Below are positions 33,892-43,145 of a stretch of 64,000 nucleotides of DNA, in pieces. The notes beneath the pieces are model-generated. The model had not been told where the DNA came from, did not search any database, and saw only the letters and a program-made list of their open reading frames with translations. The position numbers and the translations under genes are program-made. The DNA comes from an uncultured Poribacteria bacterium. GTDB lineage: Bacteria > Poribacteria > WGA-4E > WGA-3G. Every line of letters starts with the position of its first letter. Within the stretch, counting starts at the first letter, position 1. The DNA lies in the NCBI GenBank assembly GCA_951813545.1, contig OX638352.1, positions 5,179,966 to 5,243,965 of the forward strand, read 5' to 3'.

Positions 33892-34596
33892 ATGCAAACT
33901 GAAAGACGATCTGATACATCCGCACTCGCTGAATACGATGAGACTATTCGGCTTAATCCATATTCTGCTGAAGCTTACTTCAATCGAGGGGTTGCAAGGT
34001 GTCAGGACCCAGGGGCAATTGCTGACTTTGACGAAGCGATACGACTCAACCCAAGTTTCGCCGATGCCTATTTTCATCGGGCATGCCTGAAGGACTACTT
34101 AGCACCACGCGAGTCTGTGATGGCAGCTCGCCATGCAGCACTCCGTTCCGCGATTGTTGATTTCGACAAAGCAATACGACTAAATCTTGACTCTTCCTAT
34201 CTCTCTCATGCCTATTACAGGCGCGGAAAAGCGAAATACAATTTGGACCGATATGCAGCCGCGATCGTTGATTTCGATGAGGCTCTCAGGCTCAATCCAA
34301 GTGATCCCGAAAGTCTTGACGGACGAAAGGACGCAGAAGGCATCCTGAATTTTTACGAAGAAGGGATAGCTCATTTTGATGGGAGAATCCATCAAAACCC
34401 CGATGATGTTAAAACTTATAAAATTCGAGCGGAGACAAAAGGTTTCTTAGGACGGATGCAGGAAGCGAAAACGGATTTCCAGAAAATATTAGAACTTACG
34501 ACCGACACACACATCGTAGCAGAAATAGAACGACACCTTCAAGAGCTTGACAACCCTGACTATTGGCAGCAATATAGTTGGTGTACTGGAGGTTAA
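33892..34596 (+). CDS. TPR-repeat protein
   Basis: A protein of 234 residues made of tetratricopeptide repeats, which form helical scaffolds for protein-protein contacts. Repeats are clear: YDETIRLNPYSAEAYFNRGV, FDEAIRLNPSFADAYFHRAC, FDKAIRLN with AYYRRGKAKYNL, and FDEALRLNPSDPES. A final less regular pair includes AETKGFLGRMQEAKTDFQKI. The ATG at 33892 is used; an in-frame GTG at 33790 lies inside the upstream terminator and is rejected. The protein lacks a signal peptide. Function cannot be assigned. serS follows about 100 bases downstream in the same direction. Confidence 0.8.
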   Translation: MQTERRSDTSALAEYDETIRLNPYSAEAYFNRGVARCQDPGAIADFDEAIRLNPSFADAYFHRACLKDYLAPRESVMAARHAALRSAIVDFDKAIRLNLDSSYLSHAYYRRGKAKYNLDRYAAAIVDFDEALRLNPSDPESLDGRKDAEGILNFYEEGIAHFDGRIHQNPDDVKTYKIRAETKGFLGRMQEAKTDFQKILELTTDTHIVAEIERHLQELDNPDYWQQYSWCTGG

Positions 34597-34698
34597 GTAG
34601 AGTAACAACCATAAATTGTCTCTAATAATGCTGCGGCTGTTATCTGTTCCAGATTTGACAGCAGAATATAAACTTAAATACAGAGGAGCGGCACCGCC

Positions 34699-35988
34699 GT
34701 GATAGATCTTAGATTCATTCGCGAAAATACCGAAGATGTCCGCCAGATGTTAGTAGATCGCCATACTGAGGCTGACTTGGACCGGTTGGTCGAACTGGAT
34801 ACACGCTGGCGTGAGAACTTGACACATACACAATCCCTCAAAGCGCACCAAAACCAGGTATCGCAACAAATCGCTGAGCGTAAAAAGGCAAAATTGGATG
34901 CGACAGAGACTATCGCAGAGATGCGGGAACTTTCCCAAAACATCAAGGAACTCACCGCCGAAGCCAATAATGTCAAAACTGAGGTAGACGCAATCCTATT
35001 GACAATTCCAAATATGCCAGAGGCAAGCACACCTGTCGGCACCAGCGAAGACGATAACATCGAAATCAAAACATGGGGTGAATTGCCCAGTTTCGATTTT
35101 GAGTTAAAAGCACACTGGGAGATCGCAGAAGAGTTGGACATTGTGGATTTCCAACGCGGTGCTAAGGTTGCAGGCAGCAACTTTGTGCTATTCAAAGGCT
35201 TGGGGGCACGACTGGAACGCGCACTAATTCAGTTTATGCTCGATTTGCACACGACCCAACACGGCTACACCGAAATCTCACCACCATTCCTCGCCAACCG
35301 ACCAACGATGACAGGAACAGGACAACTCCCTAAATTTGAGGCAGATATGTACCGCTGCGACAGGGATGAGGAGAACCCCGATAGCGATCTATTCCTGATT
35401 CCAACTGCTGAAGTTCCTGTGACGAACCTTTTCGCGGGTGAGATCCTCACCGCCGAAGATTTACCCATCTACTATACTGCTTATACACCGTGTTTCCGAC
35501 GCGAGGCGGGTACTTATGGCAAGGATACACGCGGCTTACAACGCATCCATCAATTTGATAAAGTGGAGATGGTGAAGTTCACCACACCTGAAACCTCTTA
35601 TGCGGAACACGAATCGCTACTGGAGAACGCTGAAAGCGTTTTGCAAGCACTGGGTTTGCCTTACCGCGTCGTGCAACATTGTACAGTGGAACTCGGCTTC
35701 GCTGCAGCGAAATGCTACGATATTGAGGTCTGGGCACCTGCTCGAAAGCGATTTTTAGAGGTCTCTTCCTGCAGTAACTTTGAGGCGTTCCAAGCACGTC
35801 GTGCAAATATCCGCTATCGTCCGGAAGCGGGTGCGAAACCGGAGTTCATTCACACGCTCAATGCTTCTGGGACTGCTCTGCCACGTGTTGTCATTGCGCT
35901 CCTGGAAACCTATCAGAACCCAGACGGAACAGTCCGTGTGCCTGCGATCCTACAACCGTATATGGGCGGTTTGACGCAGATTGGATGA
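34699..35988 (+). CDS. serS: Seryl-tRNA synthetase
   Basis: A 429-residue class II synthetase that charges tRNA-Ser (and tRNA-Sec) with serine. The N-terminal 110 residues form the long helical hairpin that grips the tRNA variable arm, rich in K/E/Q. The catalytic domain has motif 2 CFRREAGTYGKDTRGLQRIH with FDKVEMVKF after it, and motif 3 TLNASGTALPRVVIALLETY. The start is GTG at 34699: the resulting VIDLRFIREN corresponds to the invariant start MLDLKFIREN of the family, and GAGGAG lies just upstream. Length and motifs are normal, so this is the functional housekeeping enzyme. Confidence 0.97.
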   Translation: MIDLRFIRENTEDVRQMLVDRHTEADLDRLVELDTRWRENLTHTQSLKAHQNQVSQQIAERKKAKLDATETIAEMRELSQNIKELTAEANNVKTEVDAILLTIPNMPEASTPVGTSEDDNIEIKTWGELPSFDFELKAHWEIAEELDIVDFQRGAKVAGSNFVLFKGLGARLERALIQFMLDLHTTQHGYTEISPPFLANRPTMTGTGQLPKFEADMYRCDRDEENPDSDLFLIPTAEVPVTNLFAGEILTAEDLPIYYTAYTPCFRREAGTYGKDTRGLQRIHQFDKVEMVKFTTPETSYAEHESLLENAESVLQALGLPYRVVQHCTVELGFAAAKCYDIEVWAPARKRFLEVSSCSNFEAFQARRANIRYRPEAGAKPEFIHTLNASGTALPRVVIALLETYQNPDGTVRVPAILQPYMGGLTQIG

Positions 35989-35997
35989 TGACCGAGA

Positions 35998-36225
35998 ATG
36001 CAAACCATGGAACTCAATTACTACCCAGAAACCGACTCGCTGTATATCAATTTGTCTGAGCAGCCCAGTGTAGAGAGCCAAGAAATCTCGGAGGGTATTC
36101 TTCTTGATTATGATGCCAAGGGTAGGCTTGTTGGCATTGACATCGATAATGCCAGCAACAAAGTTGAAATGGAGAAATTAATTCTCAGTAAGATACCTAG
36201 TAAAATTGAAACAGCGAACACGTAG
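35998..36225 (+). CDS. DUF2283 domain protein
   Basis: A 75-residue protein of the small DUF2283 family. The core YYPETDSLYINLSE and EGILLDYDAKGRLVGIDIDN is diagnostic. Members are short, often sit beside DUF4258 proteins and are sometimes considered toxin-antitoxin-like, but no partner is present here. It begins 9 bases after serS; an alternative ATG three codons later (36007) also fits. Probably co-transcribed with serS. Function unknown. Confidence 0.82.
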   Translation: MQTMELNYYPETDSLYINLSEQPSVESQEISEGILLDYDAKGRLVGIDIDNASNKVEMEKLILSKIPSKIETANT

Positions 36226-36297
36226 CGATACTTAGTTTCTTGTTGCTTTAATCGAAGTTTTTGCACAGAGAGGTCTGGGCAAAGCCGGAGTTCATTC

Positions 36298-37377
36298 TTA
36301 AGCATTAGATTCCATACGCGGGCGAAGTACTTTTAACTCCTTGAGAAGGACATCATCTCTCTTCTCCTCAGCCTTCTTCAATCGCTCTAAGTCTTCCCGA
36401 TTTGTCTTTATAGCGAACCCCGCGTCCCGAATCATCTGGAACGTACGCGATGCCGTCGAACCTTCCGCATTTAGGTAGCCATCTATAAACATCGAATTTG
36501 CCGGATAGAGTGCCATCACCTCCATGCTTCGCAAATGATGCTCCCTGCCAGCGGCTATCCGTATCTCCGCTTGCGGATTTAGGAACCGATACAGACACAA
36601 CACGCGAAGACAATAATCCGGGGTTAACGTAGGCGTTTCGACCAACTGGGTGCCAGATATCGGTAAGAAAAAGTTGACTGGCAGTGAGGCAACCTCAAGT
36701 TCTCGGAGTGCTTTCGCCACCTTAATTAAGTCGTCCGTCCCCTCGCCCATTCCAACAATCACGCCTGAACAGCAAGCGAGTCCAACCGTTTGTGCAGCTT
36801 GCAATGTCTCCATTCTATCCTGATAAGTGTGCGTGCTACATATCTTCGGATAGTGAGATTCGGAGGTATTCAGGTTATGGTTCAATCTGTCCAATCCAGA
36901 GGCTTTCAAGACACCGGCAGATTCTACATCAACCAGTCCGGCAGAGAGACACACCTCAATCGGGTAACGTGATTTCACAGTGTGGATGAGTTTAGCAAGA
37001 TGCGCGACCCGTTTTGGTGAGGGACCGCGTCCACTCATGACAAGGCAGTAGCGATACGCGCCAGATTCATAAGCACGCTCAGCTTCCGCCAGAATTTCAG
37101 CATCAGGTTTTAAGGGATACGCTTCAATGTCTGCTGTCGCAGAACTTGCCTGCGCGCAATAGTGGCAATCCTCTGGACAGTAACCGTTCTGGGCGTTGTT
37201 GAGGATATGCAGTTGTACCTCATTCTGAAAATAGGTTTTGCGAACCTGATACGCTGCGTCCAAGAGCGGGAGCAACCCTATCTCCGATGCTGTTAGCAGC
37301 TTCTCGCAAGTAGCATTAGAAAGTAGCTCGCCGCTGAGACTGGTGGCTGTTAAGTGGTGATAAAATGTTGTTTCCAT
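36298..37377 (-). CDS. bioB: Biotin synthase
   Basis: A 359-residue radical SAM enzyme that inserts sulfur into dethiobiotin, the last step of biotin synthesis. The [4Fe-4S] cluster cysteines are C67, C71 and C74 in CPEDCHYC. YCLVMSGRGPSP, LNHNLNTSESHYPKICSTHT and CCSGVIVGMGEG are BioB segments. The arginine in EIRIAAGREHHL is the unusual ligand of the sacrificial [2Fe-2S] cluster. The C-terminal tail (RLKKAEEKRDDVLLKELKVL) is longer and more charged than in E. coli. No other bio gene lies nearby; pyrK is upstream on the same strand. Confidence 0.96.
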   Translation of the reverse strand: METTFYHHLTATSLSGELLSNATCEKLLTASEIGLLPLLDAAYQVRKTYFQNEVQLHILNNAQNGYCPEDCHYCAQASSATADIEAYPLKPDAEILAEAERAYESGAYRYCLVMSGRGPSPKRVAHLAKLIHTVKSRYPIEVCLSAGLVDVESAGVLKASGLDRLNHNLNTSESHYPKICSTHTYQDRMETLQAAQTVGLACCSGVIVGMGEGTDDLIKVAKALRELEVASLPVNFFLPISGTQLVETPTLTPDYCLRVLCLYRFLNPQAEIRIAAGREHHLRSMEVMALYPANSMFIDGYLNAEGSTASRTFQMIRDAGFAIKTNREDLERLKKAEEKRDDVLLKELKVLRPRMESNA

Positions 37378-37437
37378 GTTTTTAATGATTGGGTTTCTGC
37401 TTTGATTTTTTTGTTGTCAAAATAGGATTGCGCTCGA

Positions 37438-38256
37438 CTAAGAAACGTCCCACGCAATATCGGCTGCATTAAAGACGGGTCCCTCGGTACAAACACGTTG
37501 GTATTCGATACGATCCGTATCTATTCGGACAGGACAAACACAACCGAGACACACCCCCATGGCACATCCCATTCGATTCTCCATAGCAATTTGTGCGGGC
37601 ACTTCAAAATCAAGGGCAACCTTTGTAACAGCAGAGAGCATCCCGTGCGGTCCGCATGCATAAATTGTCGGGTGGGACCAATCGGGTTTCTCAAGCAGAT
37701 CTGTGAGAACATCCGTAACATATCCATGATGCCCAATGCTCCCATCATCCGTAGCAATATGGACCGAGATGCCGATAGATTCTAAATCCGCCACACTCAA
37801 AAGTCGGGAGCGACGCTGCGCCCCTACCAATCCGAGGGTCTGTATACCGTTCTCACGCAATGCCGCAGCCAGCAACATAAGCGATGCAATACCCGCTCCC
37901 CCACCGACAAGAATTGCAGGTTCGGGTTTTGTCGTAAAATTAAACGTATTGCCGAGCGGTCCGAGTACCTGTAATGGCTCACCTTGTAGCATCCGCGACA
38001 ATCGCTTCGTTCCGTCGCCAATAATCTGATAGAGCATCGTTATTTCGTTCCGTTCCACCGTATAGATAGTAAAGGGTCGGCGGAGTAACATCCCAGTATC
38101 CTGTGAGATCATGACGTGGACGAACTGTCCTGGACGTGCATGCTGAGCGATTTCCGCACACTCACAACGCAATAGATAATGCGCTTCCGCAACCTCCTCG
38201 TTAGAGAGAATAGCAGTCTGGATATCATAGGTGTTCAACGAACGGTCATTTCGCAT
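37438..38256 (-). CDS. pyrK: Dihydroorotate dehydrogenase electron-transfer subunit PyrK
   Basis: A 272-residue FAD/[2Fe-2S] protein that passes electrons from dihydroorotate dehydrogenase type 1B to NAD in pyrimidine synthesis. The FAD-binding segment RRPFTIYTVE, the nucleotide-binding ILVGGGAGIASLMLLAAALR, and the C-terminal cluster motif MGCAMGVCLGCVCP with four cysteines (the fourth near RVCTEG) are all present. The ATG at 38256 is chosen over one 36 bases upstream because RPGQF and the preceding residues then align with family length. Its usual partner pyrD is not adjacent; bioB follows instead. A related ferredoxin-NADP reductase subunit is the alternative, but the C-terminal motif favours PyrK. 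Confidence 0.9.
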   Translation of the reverse strand: MRNDRSLNTYDIQTAILSNEEVAEAHYLLRCECAEIAQHARPGQFVHVMISQDTGMLLRRPFTIYTVERNEITMLYQIIGDGTKRLSRMLQGEPLQVLGPLGNTFNFTTKPEPAILVGGGAGIASLMLLAAALRENGIQTLGLVGAQRRSRLLSVADLESIGISVHIATDDGSIGHHGYVTDVLTDLLEKPDWSHPTIYACGPHGMLSAVTKVALDFEVPAQIAMENRMGCAMGVCLGCVCPVRIDTDRIEYQRVCTEGPVFNAADIAWDVS

Positions 38257-38324
38257 AGCATATATGTTACCACGAAAAAATCGACATGGCAAGACTATTC
38301 TAATACAGAAGCATTCAGTTTTCA

Positions 38325-38407
38325 GCTATCGGTTTGTCAGCGGGTCGACGATCAGCCATCAGCAGGCTCGCTCCAGTCATCAGAAAGGCGAGATTAGAAA
38401 CCTCGCC
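38325..38407. repeat. Heptamer-type repeat fused to a REP-like palindrome
   Basis: Words such as TCAGCTATCGG, TCAGC, ATCAGCCATCAGCAGG fill 38325-38385. The palindrome GGCGAGATT-AGA-AACCTCGCC (38387-38407, one mismatch) follows directly. It lies in the divergent spacer between pyrK and the phosphoesterase gene. Confidence 0.6.
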
Positions 38408-38577
38408 AGCAGACGGAGGGTAATTCTTCTATTTCCAGAACGCCTACATATTTCTATAACTCACCATAAACAAGACCTTTCCACTATCTTTTTAAAGAAC
38501 AGGTGTCTCTATAAGCAGGCGCTCGAAATTCTATTTCATAATCCCAAATCAAACCGTCCTTGCAATAAAGAATTCGC

Positions 38578-38605
38578 TTGTAATTTTTGGGAATTATGTT
38601 ATGAT
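38578..38605 (+). promoter_or_regulatory. Probable promoter of the phosphoesterase gene
   Basis: TTGTAA (38578-38583), a 16-base spacer and TATGAT (38600-38605) lie 26 bases before the GTG at 38631, with AAAGGAG in between. Consensus-based. Confidence 0.5.
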
Positions 38606-38630
38606 GACGCGCAAAGGAGAACAATAAATA

Positions 38631-39575
38631 GTGAAAAACATATTGAAGTTCCGTAGCGATCAGCGTTTCAAAATCGTGCAATTTACCGATATTCATTGGC
38701 ATAACGGTGAACCACCTGACCAGCAATCGGCAGCGTTAATGGAACGAGTCGCAAAAGCTGAATCTCCGGATTTAATTGTGTTGACGGGCGATATTTTATC
38801 TGGTGGTGGGTGCGACGATGCCGCCGATTCGCTCCGAGAAATTGTTAGAATTATAGAAGGATGCGGAACACCGTGGACAGCCGTTTTCGGCAACCACGAT
38901 GACGAAGGGACTGCTGATCGTCACGAGTTGATGGCTGTCCTGCAAGAAGGCACGCTATCTCTGGCACAACCGGGACCGGTAGAGATACCTGGTGTCGGAA
39001 ATTACGTTTTACCCATCCAAAGTTCTGATGGAAATGTGTCTGCAGCGGTGCTCTATTTCATAGATTCTGGCAGTTACGCGCAAACAGATATTGGTGGTTA
39101 CGATTGGATTAAACGGGAACAAATTGTATGGTACTTGCAAGAATCTGGAAGGTTCACCGCTGACGCGGGACACCCACTTCCTGCACTCGCCTTTTTCCAC
39201 ATTCCAATCCCTGAATATGACGAGGTATGGGATTTTCATACCTGCTATGGGGTAAAATACGAAAACGTTTGTGCCCCTCAAGTTAACACCGGTTTTTTTG
39301 CAGCGATGCATGAAGCAGGCGACATCATGGGGACCTTTGTGGGGCATGAACATATTAACGACTTCTGGGGCGATTTGCATGGGATTCGTCTCTGTTATGG
39401 CAGAGCGACCGGTTACAACACGTATGGGAGAGAAGGGTTTCCCCGCGGTGCACGTGTCATTGAGTTGCAGGAGGGTATGCGTCAATTCGAGACATGGCTC
39501 CATCTCGACGATGGCACAACAGTCCACGAGCAACCAGAACATACACCGCTCCAACGAACTTTTACTGAAGATTAA
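38631..39575 (+). CDS. Calcineurin-like metallophosphoesterase
   Basis: A 314-residue metallophosphoesterase with the five metal-binding blocks in order: TDIHWH (D-x-H), TGDILSGG, FGNHDDEG, the His in AFFHIPIPEY, and VGHEHINDFWG. The arrangement resembles purple-acid-phosphatase-like or cAMP-phosphodiesterase-like enzymes; the substrate is unknown. The start is GTG at 38631 after AAAGGAG, giving VKNILKFRSDQRFKIVQFTD. No signal peptide is seen, so it is likely cytoplasmic. A STAS-domain gene follows 64 bases downstream in the same direction and may share the transcript. Confidence 0.9.
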   Translation: MKNILKFRSDQRFKIVQFTDIHWHNGEPPDQQSAALMERVAKAESPDLIVLTGDILSGGGCDDAADSLREIVRIIEGCGTPWTAVFGNHDDEGTADRHELMAVLQEGTLSLAQPGPVEIPGVGNYVLPIQSSDGNVSAAVLYFIDSGSYAQTDIGGYDWIKREQIVWYLQESGRFTADAGHPLPALAFFHIPIPEYDEVWDFHTCYGVKYENVCAPQVNTGFFAAMHEAGDIMGTFVGHEHINDFWGDLHGIRLCYGRATGYNTYGREGFPRGARVIELQEGMRQFETWLHLDDGTTVHEQPEHTPLQRTFTED

Positions 39576-39639
39576 CCGATTGTATTGCAACTGACAATTG
39601 GGTTGAACGTATTCAGCACTTATCCTACAGGAGGAAATT

Positions 39640-39984
39640 GTGAGGGCAAATTCTCAAATCTCTATTCGACACGAAGGAAAAATCGCGATATTTGACATTA
39701 CGGGGTATCTCACCGATGCTTCTGAACCTATTCTGAGTGACGCATACGCTGACACAGAGGTACAGAACGCAGAAAAAGTCCTGCTTAACTTTGAGCGGCG
39801 TAGCTTCATCACAAGTAGTGGGTTCGGTGAGATTATTAGATTGCTCTGGAAGATGCGGGAAAAGGGACAAGTTTTGCGCGTTGCCCATCCATCTACGCAG
39901 GTCCGAAACATCTTCAACACCATCGGATTGACCCAGAGCATAGGTGTTTTTGAATCTGAAGCGGAAGCATTGGAAGACTTCTAA
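39640..39984 (+). CDS. STAS-domain protein (anti-sigma factor antagonist-like)
   Basis: A 114-residue single STAS domain, as in SpoIIAA/RsbV-type regulators that bind an anti-sigma factor kinase and release a sigma factor. GKIAIFDITGYLTD forms the first strand region. The phosphorylation-type site is in FITSSGFGEIIRLL, where the second S of SSG is the expected target. The ending VRNIFNTIGLTQSIGVFES is standard. GGAGG precedes the GTG start at 39640. No kinase or phosphatase partner is encoded nearby, so the pathway is unknown. Confidence 0.9.
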   Translation: MRANSQISIRHEGKIAIFDITGYLTDASEPILSDAYADTEVQNAEKVLLNFERRSFITSSGFGEIIRLLWKMREKGQVLRVAHPSTQVRNIFNTIGLTQSIGVFESEAEALEDF

Positions 39985-40015
39985 TCTGTTTTCTGTCGTG
40001 TGGGTACCCTGAATT

Positions 40016-40056
40016 TAAGGCACTATTGGCTTGCAAGCGGCACTTGGGGTGCCTTA
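40016..40056. other. Stem-loop between convergent genes
   Basis: TAAGGCAC (40016-40023) pairs perfectly with GTGCCTTA (40049-40056) around a 25-base loop. It lies between the ends of the STAS gene and the DUF6785 gene and could act as a weak bidirectional terminator, although no T run follows. Confidence 0.4.
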
Positions 40057-40067
40057 ATAACACAATT

Positions 40068-41966
40068 TCATGGAAAAAGGGTATACATGTTCATATTCAA
40101 CACTACACCTAACAAACTCCAGAGGCTTCCCGCAAGGAACTGACCGAACACAAAACCCAAAAACAGCGGTAACGCTTTGCGATAGGCTCGCACTCCACCG
40201 CCTGTGAAAAGTAATTGCTTGAAGAGCCACCCCAAAAAGATTGAAAACCACATCCAACCGATCGCCCAGCCATTGCCAACAGCATAACCAACAGGATAAA
40301 AGGGCCACCACAAAAACTGACGTTTCAGAAACGTCAAAACACCGGTGAACAGAAAACCGAACGCTATATGTTGGATAGCGGACAGATTCGGTGCACGCGG
40401 TGCGATAATCCAACTCTGTAAGCGGTTAAATTCACCAACCCCCCACTGTGCAAACCGGTATTCATAATAGAGTGCCACGTGCCCCACGATCGAAACGATT
40501 GTCCCGACAATTGATGCCACAATCAGAGCAATAACCAACCGATTCTCACGCAAGCGGAAATGTCTGCCGATTTTGAAAGCCTCCAATTGATGCGGCATTG
40601 GATGGCACCGATAGCCATACGCGAGCCATGAGAGTAGCGTCGTATTGGTCAGATTTTGCGCTCCCAGAGGTCGACTCCCTCCAAACAGCAGCATAATCCG
40701 GTCCGGGTGCATCCCGTGTAGTTCGTGTGTCGGCGGTCCGAGTTCGGCGCGCATACGCGTCATTCCAAGGCATAATACCAAGTAGATACTGAAATAACCA
40801 AGCGCAACCCAAGGTGATAACCCGGCGAAATACCAGAATACCAACACAATCACCATACTGATCACCAATCCAAAAACGGCAAGCCGATATAAACCGTCTT
40901 TGGATCTAAACGAAAACACACCGCCGAGGACCTCCAGAATCTGTCGACGACTTGTGACAAGGGCGAGTGTGCCAATGCCGAGCCATGCGCCACCACGCTG
41001 CTCTGTTTGCAAACCGATAGCCGTTGTCCATCCGGTTGCACTAAAAAAAACGCGCTGCGCCCCCCAAAATAGGTAGAAAAACCAAAACGATAGGGATAAC
41101 TCCAGTGGCATGAGGTATCCAAATCCTATCGCAAATGGATAGACATAGATCGGTAAACGCCCGATAGCATTCCAAGGTCGATCAGAAAAGTAGAGTTGAT
41201 ACTTGATTTTGAGTGAGGGAATCACTGGAAAGAGGTAGTTCAGCCCCGCCAGAATTTCTAATCCAAACGCAATGCCAAAACCGAGCCAAATCAATTTATT
41301 CCGAAAGAGCGTAGACGTATTGCCAAGCAGTTCAATAGGGAGCGTTGTCAAGGGATAACTCAACTTTTCGTGGTCAATCCACTGCCGCCTGATGATAATG
41401 TTGACACAAAGCATCATAAACAGTAGAACAATCACCAACCCGCTCCATGCTATGATTGGCCACATCCACGCCTCTAAATAATGCTCCTGCCAAAACGTAT
41501 CATCGCCCTCAAAGTAGCCCTGTAGAATCTTGCGATCGGTAATCGTCAGCCATGTCGGCATAAATCGGAAAAAGAGATCTGCCCATTCATTTTCTGGTGT
41601 TGCGAACCATCCTGCATTAGCAATCATGGGGACCAGCTGTCGGACAATGTCGTGTCCTGCAAGCGCAGTCGCCACTGAAACCATTATGTAGGTTAGTGCG
41701 AGTTCCCGCGAGGTCGGGGCAAAACCTTTGAAAACCTTTTTGAGCAATGGAGTGATAACTGCAAGCAGAAAAAATGCGAAAAGGACAGTCGGGAAAATAG
41801 AAAAATCGGTCAGTTCCCACACAACACGATTTTCTGCAGAGATAATCCAATAACAGGTGAGGATAATGAGGATTGAACCGAAGACGAGCGTCCCAAAAAG
41901 AAAACGGAGTGTTGTGGACTTCTGGTCGCTGGCAGTCGTAGGTGATGTTCTGTGACGCATACTCAT
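40068..41966 (-). CDS. DUF6785/DUF6784-like polytopic membrane protein (paralogue 3)
   Basis: A 632-residue integral membrane protein paralogous to 11148-13073 and 24967-27000. Landmarks shared with paralogue 1 are HDIVRQLVPMIANAGWFATP, ENEWADLFFRFMPTWLTITD, RRQWIDHEKLSYPLTTLP, WFFYLFWGAQR, RMRAELGPPTHELHG and AYRKALPLFLGFVFGQF. Together they make it the closest paralogue of the first. The first membrane segment begins near residue 22. Role unknown; a transporter-like function is a guess from topology. It is flanked by convergent and divergent genes, so it is transcribed alone. Confidence 0.85.
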   Translation of the reverse strand: MSMRHRTSPTTASDQKSTTLRFLFGTLVFGSILIILTCYWIISAENRVVWELTDFSIFPTVLFAFFLLAVITPLLKKVFKGFAPTSRELALTYIMVSVATALAGHDIVRQLVPMIANAGWFATPENEWADLFFRFMPTWLTITDRKILQGYFEGDDTFWQEHYLEAWMWPIIAWSGLVIVLLFMMLCVNIIIRRQWIDHEKLSYPLTTLPIELLGNTSTLFRNKLIWLGFGIAFGLEILAGLNYLFPVIPSLKIKYQLYFSDRPWNAIGRLPIYVYPFAIGFGYLMPLELSLSFWFFYLFWGAQRVFFSATGWTTAIGLQTEQRGGAWLGIGTLALVTSRRQILEVLGGVFSFRSKDGLYRLAVFGLVISMVIVLVFWYFAGLSPWVALGYFSIYLVLCLGMTRMRAELGPPTHELHGMHPDRIMLLFGGSRPLGAQNLTNTTLLSWLAYGYRCHPMPHQLEAFKIGRHFRLRENRLVIALIVASIVGTIVSIVGHVALYYEYRFAQWGVGEFNRLQSWIIAPRAPNLSAIQHIAFGFLFTGVLTFLKRQFLWWPFYPVGYAVGNGWAIGWMWFSIFLGWLFKQLLFTGGGVRAYRKALPLFLGFVFGQFLAGSLWSLLGVVLNMNMYTLFP

Positions 41967-42017
41967 AGTATACCACGTCAGTCAGCATTGACGCAAACGA
42001 TACCTAAACGCGGGATT

Positions 42018-42045
42018 TGCCATCTCCTTTACTTTGTGTTATAAT
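42018..42045 (+). promoter_or_regulatory. Probable promoter of the glycosyltransferase cluster
   Basis: TTGCCA (42018-42023), a 16-base spacer and a consensus TATAAT (42040-42045) lie 35 bases before the ATG at 42081. Confidence 0.6.
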
Positions 42046-42080
42046 AAACAACACTTAACTTCGTACGCAAGGGAAAGGCT

Positions 42081-43145
42081 ATGCGACCTCGCTCCCCGAA
42101 AAGCAATGATCCGCCTCCTAACATTGATAAGATACTCGTCATCCGCGTTGATGGTATCGGCGATTTGCTGAATTCGACACCGGCGATTTCGTTGTTACGG
42201 GAGAACTACCCATCAGCAGAAATCACCGTATTGGCGCGTCCGCTCAATGCGCCCGTGCTCATCGGTAACCCCGATGTAGATAGAATTCTTGTCTTTGAGA
42301 GAGACGGAAAGCATCGTGGGTTCAAGGCACAACTCCAATTCTACCGTGAATTGCGCCGTGAGAAATTTCAACTCGTTGTCGCGATGCAGACAGCAATGTG
42401 GTCGCATCTTGTGGCTTTTCTCTCCGGCACGCCCTACCGCTTAGGACGTTACCAGAAACGCTTCAAATCCACGCTCACACACGCATGGCGCGGTAGATAC
42501 CCAAAAGGTGAAACTCACGAAGTTGACAGGAACTTGGAACTCGTCCGATTAATCTGTAAGGGTGAAGGCAAACGAAAACTAATCTTCCACTTATCGCCTG
42601 ATGAAACTGCTGTCGCTAAAACGAAACTGACATCTTGGGGTATCAGTGATGATACGTTTCTCATTGGGATTCACCCCGGTGGAAGTTCGTTCGATAAACG
42701 TTGGCCCGAAAAACAATACGCTGAACTTGCTGACAGACTGGCGCACGATTACAACGCTACGATACTTCTTTTACACGGTCCTGAAGAAGCAGCGTTGACC
42801 CAAAATATTCAAAACGCGATGCAGTCCCGTGCTATCACTTACGCACCAGAGACGGTTCGCGCTCTGGGTGCGATGCTATCTTGTTGCGGCTTGGTGGTCT
42901 GTAATGATTCCGGTCCGATGCATCTCGCTGCGGCATTGGATGTGCCGATGGTCGCTATCTTCGGTCCGACTGACCATGTAGCGTGGCATCCGTTGAGCGC
43001 AAATGCTTCTATTGTACGACAGGATATGCCGTGCTGGCCCTGCAGCGCGCACAAGTGTAAAATCGGATGGGAATGTACGAAAAAACTGCCTGTTGAACCC
43101 GTTTGGGATGCAACAACGATAACCATAGAGGTGAATGAAAAATGA
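42081..43145 (+). CDS. Glycosyltransferase family 9 (heptosyltransferase-like)
   Basis: A 354-residue GT9 enzyme of the ADP-heptose:LPS heptosyltransferase type, which adds heptose to the inner core of lipopolysaccharide at the inner face of the cytoplasmic membrane. The N-terminal domain begins ILVIRVDGIGDLLNSTPAIS. The C-terminal domain has IGIHPGGSSFDKRWPEKQYA and CNDSGPMHLAAALDVPMVAI followed by FGPTDHVAWHP, the nucleotide-sugar site. Two cysteine pairs near the end (CWPCSAHKCKIGWEC) are unusual but recur in other bacterial GT9 proteins. It overlaps the next gene by 4 bases (ATGA), so the two are translationally coupled. Confidence 0.93.
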   Translation: MRPRSPKSNDPPPNIDKILVIRVDGIGDLLNSTPAISLLRENYPSAEITVLARPLNAPVLIGNPDVDRILVFERDGKHRGFKAQLQFYRELRREKFQLVVAMQTAMWSHLVAFLSGTPYRLGRYQKRFKSTLTHAWRGRYPKGETHEVDRNLELVRLICKGEGKRKLIFHLSPDETAVAKTKLTSWGISDDTFLIGIHPGGSSFDKRWPEKQYAELADRLAHDYNATILLLHGPEEAALTQNIQNAMQSRAITYAPETVRALGAMLSCCGLVVCNDSGPMHLAAALDVPMVAIFGPTDHVAWHPLSANASIVRQDMPCWPCSAHKCKIGWECTKKLPVEPVWDATTITIEVNEK

